The notes under the pieces were generated by a model. That model saw nothing but the letters and a program-made list of their open reading frames with translations, was not told where the DNA came from and made no database searches. Below are positions 44,785 through 52,800 of a stretch of DNA of 64,000 nucleotides, in pieces (the first letter of the stretch is position 1; each line of letters starts with the position of its first letter). The translations under genes were made by a program, and so were the position numbers. The stretch comes from Blautia sp. GTDB taxonomy: Bacteria; Bacillota; Clostridia; Lachnospirales; Lachnospiraceae. The stretch covers positions 1 through 64,000 of the forward strand of contig JAMPFM010000005.1 of assembly GCA_023664455.1 (NCBI GenBank), written 5' to 3'.

Positions 44785-46276
44785 GGATCACCCCCGCGCA
44801 TACGGGGAAAATTCTTTGGGTGTATGCCGCGCAATCGTACCATCAGGATCACCCCCGCGCATACGGGGAAAATTTCTTTTTCTTATCGCGTTTCAAGCGA
44901 AACTAAGGATCACCCCCGCGCATACGGGGAAAATCATCAAATGACGTTTTTGCGGTGTACCCGATTAGGATCACCCCCGCGCATACGGGGAAAATGGTAT
45001 TAGTCCTGTATGTCTTGGACTAATTATAGGATCACCCCCGCGCATACGGGGAAAATGCCGCCCGTTCTGTGTGTGGTTGGGGCTGATTAGGATCACCCCC
45101 GCGCATACGGGGAAAATTAGACCTCCTATTCGTGATTTTTACCGTAATAAGGATCACCCCCGCGCATACGGGGAAAATGTGAAAATTGCCATCAGCAAGC
45201 CTTTTTGCGTAGGATCACCCCCGCGCATACGGGGAAAATATCTTCTGCCGCTCTTCCCTCACTCCCGGCATAGGATCACCCCCGCGCATACGGGGAAAAT
45301 TTTGTTTAAAAATAAGACCGCCTTGCAGAACTAGGATCACCCCCGCGCATACGGGGAAAATTTAATGGCAGTGTTAGAAGATTTAGAAAATTTAGGATCA
45401 CCCCCGCGCATACGGGGAAAATATCTTTAAGCAATATACCTCTGTCTTCTGGTTGGGATCACCCCCGCGCATACGGGGAAAATGGTTGCTGGAATAACAT
45501 ACAAGGTTATGCTTTAGGATCACCCCCGCGCATACGGGGAAAATCTTGGCTTCCCACGTACACGCTAAGTCTACGCAGGATCACCCCCGCGCATACGGGG
45601 AAAATGCCATATTTTTGTGTTGACGTATATTCGTCATAGGATCACCCCCGCGCATACGGGGAAAATTCCCAGATGCACTATCTTATATAAATGGACAAAG
45701 GATCACCCCCGCGCATACGGGGAAAATGGTCTTGCCGCCGCTTTCCCTCATCAAAAATGAGGATCACCCCCGCGCATACGGGGAAAATCTATGTGCAAAT
45801 TGCACAAAAACCAATCAATCAGGATCACCCCCGCGCATACGGGGAAAATATACGACACATACAATAATTACGGCGACTTTAAGGATCACCCCCGCGCATA
45901 CGGGGAAAATAATCCGCTACAAAAGCCTAACTGCACATATCCGGGATCACCCCCGCGCATACGGGGAAAATCACCGTTAAATATTCTTCAAAATGTATCG
46001 GATAGGATCACCCCCGCGCATACGGGGAAAATTTCCATACCAGCCGAAATCACCATTCCTGTCGAGGATCACCCCCGCGCATACGGGGAAAATGGCTTAT
46101 AGACTCCGATCAAGTAATTGACTATAGGATCACCCCCGCGCATACGGGGAAAATCTGGTTGCGATAGTCGTCACAGGTTGTGCTGTAGGATCACCCCCGC
46201 GCATACGGGGAAAATTTATATATTTGATATACAGTTGGGGCATTAGAAGGATCACCCCCGCGCATACGGGGAAAAT
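44785..46276 (-). CRISPR. Type I-E CRISPR array, 25 repeats and 24 spacers
   Basis: By my count there are 25 copies of a 28-bp repeat (plus-strand start GGATCACCCCCGCGCATACG, then GGGAAAAT) at a strict 61-bp period, giving 24 spacers of 33 bp (or 29/32 if the flanking base is counted). All repeats read identical, including the one at the trailer end. In crRNA orientation (minus strand) the repeat starts ATTTTCCCCG and ends GGGGTGATCC, which is the type I-E form, with a CCCCG/CGGGG stem. The cas2 end at 46320 is only 43 bp from the first repeat, so the leader is short or reaches into cas2. No array-internal promoter was found. Confidence 0.98.
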
Positions 46277-46319
46277 ACTAAAAAGATCCCTATATATAAG
46301 CATTTATAGAACAATCCCT
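46277..46319 (-). promoter_or_regulatory. Short CRISPR leader
   Basis: Forty-three AT-rich bases lie between the cas2 stop and the first repeat, with TATATATAG on the minus strand as a possible -10. Leader function is inferred from position next to cas1-cas2. Confidence 0.5.
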
Positions 46320-47183
46320 TCACATTTCATTCAGTTTTAAAAACACTTGGTACAATGCCTCACAATCCGATAATGCCCTATGTGGTGTATAAGAAATGCC
46401 AAAATACTCCGCCAAAGTTCCTAATTTGTAATTGTCAATATCTCTAACTCTTTTTCTCGCAAATGCTAATGCATCAACTACCTTTCTAAATGGAATATCA
46501 AAATTATTTTTCCTAAACTCTCTTTCCAAAAAAGTTATATCAAAATCCTTATTAAAACATACTACTGTCTTTTCTTTCACTATCTCACTCAACCGCTTTA
46601 GCGCATAGCCCAGTTCTACCCCTCTATTTAGCATTTCATCAGTTATTTGTGTAAGCTCTACTATTTCAACGGGCAATGCTTTGTCTTGTTTAATCAAAGC
46701 GCTCCATGATGATTTTATTCCTGTTTCATCTGCTACAATCGCTGCTATCTCTATGATGTTACTCTTTGTAAAATCCAGACCGTCTGTTTCAATATCTAAA
46801 AATACCTTTTCTTGATTCGTAGTAAAAGCTCTTTTTCTTCTCTTGCCTGCAATTAGATACTTTGATGCATCACTAAATCCTTTTTGAAGTTCTTCGCCAT
46901 CTTTTTCCGGTAATTTAGGTCGCATCATTAGTTTAATGCCATCAAAATCCCTTATTTTCCATTCCGTATTGTGAGTGCAAAATTCAAGATGTTGCTCATT
47001 TGCAGAACTGTAAACCATAGTCGCCTGACCATCTTTTATATTTTGGCATACTCTATTCCAAAGCATTTCTCTTACTTTAGCATTTATTTGCCCAACATAA
47101 ACACCGGTATGGATTTCAAACAACCATTTTGTTAAATCCCCTCGCAATTTGGGCGGACAGCTACTCATCGTTATCACTATCAT
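46320..47183 (-). CDS. cas2: Cas2e fused to a DnaQ-like (DEDDh) exonuclease
   Basis: Residues about 1-95 are Cas2e (MIVITMSSCPPKLRGDLTKW, GVYVGQINAKVRE). Residues about 125-287 are a 3'-5' exonuclease of the DnaQ family, with DIETDGL, the FNKDFDITFL Asp and the closing HRALSDCEALYQVF His/Asp. Cas1-Cas2 integrates new spacers; in Streptococcus thermophilus a similar fused domain trims prespacers. The start overlaps the cas1 end by 23 bp. All four acidic residues and the His appear intact, so activity is likely. Confidence 0.95.
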   Translation of the reverse strand: MIVITMSSCPPKLRGDLTKWLFEIHTGVYVGQINAKVREMLWNRVCQNIKDGQATMVYSSANEQHLEFCTHNTEWKIRDFDGIKLMMRPKLPEKDGEELQKGFSDASKYLIAGKRRKRAFTTNQEKVFLDIETDGLDFTKSNIIEIAAIVADETGIKSSWSALIKQDKALPVEIVELTQITDEMLNRGVELGYALKRLSEIVKEKTVVCFNKDFDITFLEREFRKNNFDIPFRKVVDALAFARKRVRDIDNYKLGTLAEYFGISYTPHRALSDCEALYQVFLKLNEM

Positions 47184-48144
47184 CTTCTATTCCACTTTCC
47201 TGATACTGCTTACCATTTTCAACCCCGTTTTTGATATTATCCCAAAGATAAATCGCTTTTCCTTCTTCCTTATCTTCATCACCACAAAGCAGATATTTTA
47301 TATCGCGAACCATCCGCTCCAATAAATGTAATTTTACAATTTCATCTCGTATCCGCCGCCTTACCATTCCTGAAAATTCCTGTGGTGCTTTATCACCAAA
47401 CTCATCACGAACCTTTGCCGCCATTTCAAACGCAACAGGAATAGTTATTTCAGCTTTGTAGAGATCTGCAATATCATATGCAAAAGAACACTCATGCCCT
47501 ACATGTACAAAACCCAATCCGGCCGAACATCCTAAAGCGCAAATGACAGAATGTGCCAATCCGTATAAACACACATTTCCTGCTGAAAGAGCTTGATTTA
47601 CAGGAGTTCCTGCTGCAAAATTATCCGGATCGTATTCCCTTCCCTTCCAAGGTATCTTCCATCTTTTTGAATACTCCCTATATGTTGACCTGACTCTGCT
47701 TCCCTCTCTGCCTCTAAGCTGCTGCAAAGTAAGCCCACTTACATCTTCATTAGGAAAACGCATTTGATACATTTTACGAACAACTTCCAAATGCTTTCTA
47801 GTATTCGTAACAAGTTCTGCTTGCTTTAGGAGCAATCTTGTGTGGGAATTCAGTGCACGCCCTGATGCATAATACCTTACTCCATGTTCTCCTACCCATG
47901 TAACGCCAATGCCACTGTTTCCGGCAAGTTCCATAGCACGATGAGTAATCTTGCACCCCGGACCTAACAACAATGTTGTTATTGCTGCAGCAGGTATATA
48001 TACATCCCCGTCCATATCTGTCACTTTAAGTGCACTATCTTCACAGTTAATAACACAATGTTCCAAATAAATAAATGACATCCTATCACTTATTTGAGGT
48101 AATTCCGCCAATTCCGGTTTTATCGTTCCAACATTATTTTGCAA
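47161..48144 (-). CDS. cas1: CRISPR-associated endonuclease Cas1, type I-E
   Basis: The integrase subunit of adaptation. I place the start at a TTG at 48144 (then QNNVGTIKPELAELPQ) because GGAGG lies 6 nt upstream and the family normally begins at this point; an open frame up to an ATG at 48198 lacks such a site and overlaps cas6e. The protein of about 327 residues has the PAAAITTLLLGPG and ELAGNSGIGVTWVGEHGVR segments, the catalytic Glu in REGSRVR, the His in FVHVGHE and the Asp in YDIADLYK. Confidence 0.95.
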   Translation of the reverse strand: MQNNVGTIKPELAELPQISDRMSFIYLEHCVINCEDSALKVTDMDGDVYIPAAAITTLLLGPGCKITHRAMELAGNSGIGVTWVGEHGVRYYASGRALNSHTRLLLKQAELVTNTRKHLEVVRKMYQMRFPNEDVSGLTLQQLRGREGSRVRSTYREYSKRWKIPWKGREYDPDNFAAGTPVNQALSAGNVCLYGLAHSVICALGCSAGLGFVHVGHECSFAYDIADLYKAEITIPVAFEMAAKVRDEFGDKAPQEFSGMVRRRIRDEIVKLHLLERMVRDIKYLLCGDEDKEEGKAIYLWDNIKNGVENGKQYQESGIEDDSDNDE

Positions 48145-48187
48145 TTTTGACCTCCATACTACAACTACTCTTTCACGATTGAAAGTT

Positions 48188-48814
48188 TCAATCAACAATT
48201 TTACAGCTTATAATTGTCAGCAACCCCTGACCGTAAGCCTTTTCCCTACCTATTCCATTACAAAGAGTTTTCCTAAATTGTTCCGCATTCGTCACAGTAA
48301 GAATTCCTTCAAAAGTTACAGACAGCAGTCTTACATGTGAACTACCTTTTCCTTCTCTTTTCCGAAAATCATACCATTTTGACTGTACAGTCTGAAATTC
48401 CGTATCGTCTAACGAAAATCCTAATCTTTCTGCACGGCTGCTAAGCCATTTCTTTTGAAATTCCGGTGTGATATGTGCCATAATCTTTCCATGCGACTTT
48501 GAAACCACCGGATTTGCCGTCAATCTAAAATGCCATTTCATACCATTTGATATTTTATTCAAAAGAGGTGTATAGTCTTTAATCTCATATTCACCATCAT
48601 ATCCGAACTGTCTTGCAAAATTTTCCAGATTTGGTCTGGCTTCGCTTAATATTAATATATACTTTTTGCCATTTAAATCATCAATTCTCCAGAGTCTACG
48701 AGCCCGCACGCCGTCAAATGAATTTTCTACTGCCCCATGAAAGACACTCGGCGACACCAATGCTTTCATTGTTTCCCGAAGCGCAATATTTAAAGTAACC
48801 CTCGATAAATACAT
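48188..48814 (-). CDS. cas6e: Cas6e crRNA-processing endoribonuclease
   Basis: Cuts the repeat hairpin and stays bound to the crRNA 3' end in Cascade. The 208-residue protein has the N-terminal ferredoxin-like strand MYLSRVTLNI, a likely catalytic His in PSVFHGAVENSF and the C-terminal glycine-rich loop GIGREKAYGQGLLTI. It follows cas5 by 4 bp. Confidence 0.95.
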   Translation of the reverse strand: MYLSRVTLNIALRETMKALVSPSVFHGAVENSFDGVRARRLWRIDDLNGKKYILILSEARPNLENFARQFGYDGEYEIKDYTPLLNKISNGMKWHFRLTANPVVSKSHGKIMAHITPEFQKKWLSSRAERLGFSLDDTEFQTVQSKWYDFRKREGKGSSHVRLLSVTFEGILTVTNAEQFRKTLCNGIGREKAYGQGLLTIISCKIVD

Positions 48815-48818
48815 ACTC

Positions 48819-49472
48819 TCACCTCAATTCCAGCATTGCATCATGTTCCGTTTCCTTTGAGTTAAATTCTTCAAAAAATTCTTCAATCCTACGATAGCCA
48901 TAGCGTCTGCGTTTCGGATTAAATGACAATGGCACATCCTGAATCATCCCTGCATCAGGACAATCTGTTTCAACCTGTATACGCAGCATGGTTTCATGGT
49001 TATCGTAAAGCGGCGCTTCTCTACAAAGTGCATCTTTAAGCGATAAATCACGCATTCCTATAACAATCGGCAATGTTGGCGGGCATGAGCGCCTCCCTAA
49101 AAACAGCGGAAATCGTGGATTTTGCAAGGCAATCTCTAATTCCCTTAAAAAACTCTCATTTCCTTCCAAACCTACTAAAAATATGGCATCAGAAAGATAA
49201 TGCCTATATGTTACATAAGATTTTTCACCCTGCGCCATATGAAAATCCGTTATTTCCTCTCCTTCACGGTCGGCTCGAACTCCAAATTTGAGTCTATTCA
49301 ATGGTATTTCCGGATTTGACAAATCCGCATCCCTTCTCATTCCCAATGCCGCTGCCAACATTCCCAAAACGCCACTCTTAGTAGGCATTTTTTCAGTAGT
49401 TCTTATTTCAAATTTTGAACTGCTTCCCCACGACTGCAAAGGCGCCGCAAGTCTTAGTAGCAGAGTCGGCAT
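48819..49472 (-). CDS. cas5e: Cascade subunit Cas5e
   Basis: Holds the 5' handle of the crRNA. The protein of about 217 residues starts at ATG 49472 (MPTLLLRLAAPLQSWG), 1 bp after the cas7 stop. LQSWGSSSKFEIRTTEKMPTKSGVLGMLAAALG is typical of CasD. A longer frame to 49487 only reads back into cas7. Confidence 0.95.
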   Translation of the reverse strand: MPTLLLRLAAPLQSWGSSSKFEIRTTEKMPTKSGVLGMLAAALGMRRDADLSNPEIPLNRLKFGVRADREGEEITDFHMAQGEKSYVTYRHYLSDAIFLVGLEGNESFLRELEIALQNPRFPLFLGRRSCPPTLPIVIGMRDLSLKDALCREAPLYDNHETMLRIQVETDCPDAGMIQDVPLSFNPKRRRYGYRRIEEFFEEFNSKETEHDAMLELR

Positions 49473-49473
49473 A

Positions 49474-50517
49474 TCATTCACCCCCACTTTCAGACAATTT
49501 ATCCTTTACAGCAGATTGCACTTCTCCTAATATCCGGGAAATATCTTTTTCTCCCAACTCCCAGATTTTATCAGGTGCACATGCATATTTTTGATATATT
49601 TTATCAGCATATTCCTTAAATCTGTTCTCCGACTCCTCCATATAACCATTTGTACCAGAAACAGGCTTTTCAAACGCCCCTACAAGATTAATGGGTTGAT
49701 CGGTTCTTAAAGCAATATATACAAAATCTGGGAGCGTCCTGTTTGCAAATGTGTTTTGTTTTCCTGTTGGCATTGCTTTAATGAAGGTTTCGGCAAAACT
49801 CTTCACAGCCTTATCAGTTTGGTTTCCAAGATTCTTTTGAAGTTCAGTCACATTAACCGTTGCATATCTATATAATGTAGCAGAATTGAATTCTACTGTT
49901 CCTAAATGCCCTGCTCCCGACTCCTCATCCTGAATCAAATCATCGACTGCTGTAAAATAATCATATTCATTATGTACCGTATGCGTAGAAATTGCATGCG
50001 CGACTTGTGCTGCGGCATCAAAATTTAGAGATGGGTCGGCAGCCACCATTCTGCCAAATAATGCCATATCAATAGATGGCATTTCTCTCAAGGCTTTTTG
50101 ATATTCCTTTTTATCCTTGCTTCCATTGATTGCAAGTTCTGCCAATGCTTTTGCCTGTGCCTCGCTGAAAAACAGCAGTACAGGTGATGTTCCATCCTTA
50201 TCGATTTTTATTCCTGCATTTTCCAAGGCACTCAAAGCAAGTTTGTTAATCTTTTCATCCTCAAGATTACAGTCAAACTCTTTTATAATGCTCGCCAGCA
50301 TCTGTGGAATTTTTTTCGTGCGGATGCCTACTTCATCCTCACCTAGCAGTTCTTTAAACATCTTCCTCATTTCATGTTTCCATGCCTGCGAAGAAATCCT
50401 CGCCCTCACTGTGCCGCCATACTTTGCTGTTTTAGGACTGCCTGTATCATCACGATTGATACAGCTTGGCGGTACATTCTGCAAAACATGGATATCTACA
50501 TACAAATTACTCTTCAT
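49474..50517 (-). CDS. cas7e: Cascade backbone subunit Cas7e
   Basis: Six copies usually form the Cascade backbone along the crRNA. The protein of about 347 residues starts at ATG 50517 (MKSNLYVDIHVLQNVPPSC), with AAGGAAG 5 nt before it. NRDDTGSPKTAKYGGTVRARISSQAWKH is the family signature. It overlaps the cas11 end by 11 bp. Confidence 0.95.
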   Translation of the reverse strand: MKSNLYVDIHVLQNVPPSCINRDDTGSPKTAKYGGTVRARISSQAWKHEMRKMFKELLGEDEVGIRTKKIPQMLASIIKEFDCNLEDEKINKLALSALENAGIKIDKDGTSPVLLFFSEAQAKALAELAINGSKDKKEYQKALREMPSIDMALFGRMVAADPSLNFDAAAQVAHAISTHTVHNEYDYFTAVDDLIQDEESGAGHLGTVEFNSATLYRYATVNVTELQKNLGNQTDKAVKSFAETFIKAMPTGKQNTFANRTLPDFVYIALRTDQPINLVGAFEKPVSGTNGYMEESENRFKEYADKIYQKYACAPDKIWELGEKDISRILGEVQSAVKDKLSESGGE

Positions 50518-51106
50518 ATCTTTCTTCCTTTCCATTGTCATATGTTTTAACATTATAATAAAAATCCTGTCCCCACTTTAAACGGATTCTATCTGTATGG
50601 TTCTCAAATTGAAACCAATACAAATCTTTTGCAAAGTTCACATAATCAAGCTTAATATCACTGTTTCCAAGCAGTTTTACAATTGTTTTTAAATAATAAG
50701 AAAGTTCTGTCATATCATCGGATTTTGCTACAATACTGAGTTTCATCCGTACATCTTCCTCATCTTCTTCACTTTTAACCAGCTTTCGGGCTGCTCGTCC
50801 GATACGGTTTTCTTCCCCTTCCGCATTCATAGGTTCAGAATGCCCCTGCTGATGAAGCGCAAACAGTGTCAATGCTGTATAAACAGCCTGTTCCGCATAG
50901 GAAGGCTGTCCATTTTTACCCATTAATTCTTCCGGTAAATTCTTCAAAAACAGCCCCCACAATTCAGGAAGTTCGCCCGGTCTTTTCCCAATTCCTCTGC
51001 GAAGCTGTGCCAAATGCGCTTTTGAACTGCTTTGTTCAAGAGTTTTATCATCTTTGGCGAGGAACATAAGCTGCGCCCTCATAAATGCTTCTATTTTCTG
51101 CTCCAT
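50507..51106 (-). CDS. cse2: Cascade small subunit Cas11e (Cse2)
   Basis: All-helical small subunit, two per Cascade. The protein of about 199 residues starts at ATG 51106 (MEQKIEAFMRAQLMFLA), after GGAGGTGGCAGA. LRRGIGKRPGELPELWGLFL and the AVYTALTLFALHQQGH segment match Cse2. The frame upstream to 51124 has no better site. Confidence 0.93.
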   Translation of the reverse strand: MEQKIEAFMRAQLMFLAKDDKTLEQSSSKAHLAQLRRGIGKRPGELPELWGLFLKNLPEELMGKNGQPSYAEQAVYTALTLFALHQQGHSEPMNAEGEENRIGRAARKLVKSEEDEEDVRMKLSIVAKSDDMTELSYYLKTIVKLLGNSDIKLDYVNFAKDLYWFQFENHTDRIRLKWGQDFYYNVKTYDNGKEERYEE

Positions 51107-51127
51107 TCTGCCACCTCCTCCCATCTA

Positions 51128-52771
51128 TTACTGTTTTTCTGCGGCACTAAGTCCACTCAAGAACCTGTTCATAGCACTTGCTGCAGAAAGGGGCTTATTC
51201 TTCTTTTTATCCTTTTCCTCTGAACTTTTTGAGGTTCGTCCAAAAATTGCCTCTGTTCCTGTCTGTGAGATAATTTCATTTCCTAACTGCCTTGCTATGC
51301 CCACGCATTTCTTTCGCCACTCTATTTCTTTTTCCATTGCATTATCTGTTTCCGGATTCAATGTACAAAGCCACCTTCTGAAAGATCCATCAATCCGATT
51401 ATAAAAATCTGTTTTCGCTCTTTCCGCAAAGAACTCTGCAGTTCCTTTGCTTTCCTTTGTACGGTTGCTGCCGCCGCAGGCCAGATTAATATCTCTTGCA
51501 AGAGACCATACCTTTTTAGAGATGTCATCGCAAAACTGAATACTGTTTAGTACCACTGTACGCCATCGGACATTTATGTCTGAAATCAGTGCAGCATGCA
51601 GTTGGATTGAGTCGGCAAAAACATTTTCAATACTGCTTCGCTGGCTTCCGCAATACTTTACCGAAGCAATCTTTACTTTTACAAAATAGTCACCCGGAAT
51701 TATCCTCAAATCGTCATCTGGACTCAACAATAACTTAAACCATAAAATAACACCTGGATTTCTATCTCCATTACCATTTTTTATATTTGTATAATAGATA
51801 ATTGAAGCAAAATCCCTCCAAAACTGTATTGAAGAATTATGCTCTTTTGGAATGTTACCTCCTTTAACTTGGCGTTTCCATATCGTCATGGGTTCATATT
51901 CAGATGTCTCTTTATCAAAATAATCCCCACCAAGAACTTTATATCCCAACACGCGTTCATCAGAGCGTGTTAAAAGGATTCTGCGTGATTGTAAAGTATA
52001 AAGTTCTGAATAATTATTCGGAAACTCTATATGTCTTTTTTGGGTTGTCATTCTCTCCTTATTTTCCCAAATTGGTCTTTCTTTTTCCCACACATCTTCA
52101 CTATTTATATTATAAGCAATATAATTTAACATCAGCGTTTCAAAAAGATTATTGCCTGCTAACGCAATAAGTCCTAGTTGACCAAGCCATCCTATTCCTG
52201 TTCCCGCTTTAAGTGCATTATCATCAAAGGCATTTACATGCAATAACCACCTTGCTGCTTGACTATATGAAAGTGATTGTTTTTCCACACCATTCACCGA
52301 AACAAACAATCGAGCCTTATTTTTACTTTTTGCCAGTTCTCCATTCAGCTTTTGAGCATCATATTCTCCATTTGGAATCTTCCCAAGTTTTGACAGTTCC
52401 GATACTTGATAAAACGGTCTTTCTGGATGAAAAAGATAAAAATTTTCCCTTTGGGATTCCAAATACTTTGTTATCACCGCTACCGGAAATCGTTTATTTT
52501 CCCACAATGTCTGCCAACGATCTAATGCATCATCAGGATTATCAAGAGGTGATTCGCTTCCGTCCACATCATACCTCGAAAACACGGTATGCAAAACTGC
52601 CAGAAGCAGCCGCAGCATAGCAAAATCCTGCGTCGGCAGTTCACCGCATAAATCCTTATAAGTATGCGCCTGCTCAAATAACTCAATCAAAGACAACTCA
52701 TGAACGCTACACTTCTCGTCAATTACTTTTATCCATGACTCATCCAGCAAATTAAATTCCTTATCCTTCAC
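51128..52771 (-). CDS. cas8e: Cascade large subunit Cas8e (Cse1)
   Basis: Recognises the PAM and recruits Cas3. The 547-residue protein starts at a GTG, 7 nt after AGGAGG, and begins FNLLDESWIKV as Cse1 proteins do. LPTQDFAMLRLLLAVLHTVF, GIGWLGQLGLIALAGNNLFETLMLN and the C-terminal four-helix region fit. It ends 22 bp before the cse2 start. Confidence 0.95.
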   Translation of the reverse strand: MKDKEFNLLDESWIKVIDEKCSVHELSLIELFEQAHTYKDLCGELPTQDFAMLRLLLAVLHTVFSRYDVDGSESPLDNPDDALDRWQTLWENKRFPVAVITKYLESQRENFYLFHPERPFYQVSELSKLGKIPNGEYDAQKLNGELAKSKNKARLFVSVNGVEKQSLSYSQAARWLLHVNAFDDNALKAGTGIGWLGQLGLIALAGNNLFETLMLNYIAYNINSEDVWEKERPIWENKERMTTQKRHIEFPNNYSELYTLQSRRILLTRSDERVLGYKVLGGDYFDKETSEYEPMTIWKRQVKGGNIPKEHNSSIQFWRDFASIIYYTNIKNGNGDRNPGVILWFKLLLSPDDDLRIIPGDYFVKVKIASVKYCGSQRSSIENVFADSIQLHAALISDINVRWRTVVLNSIQFCDDISKKVWSLARDINLACGGSNRTKESKGTAEFFAERAKTDFYNRIDGSFRRWLCTLNPETDNAMEKEIEWRKKCVGIARQLGNEIISQTGTEAIFGRTSKSSEEKDKKKNKPLSAASAMNRFLSGLSAAEKQ

Positions 52772-52800
52772 ACTTTTTCCTCCTAAGCTGTGTATTCAAT

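Noticed and set aside
44695..46102. Several plus-strand frames repeating GSPPRIRGK and ITPAHTGKI
   Set aside because: These are translations of the CRISPR repeats and spacers, not proteins.
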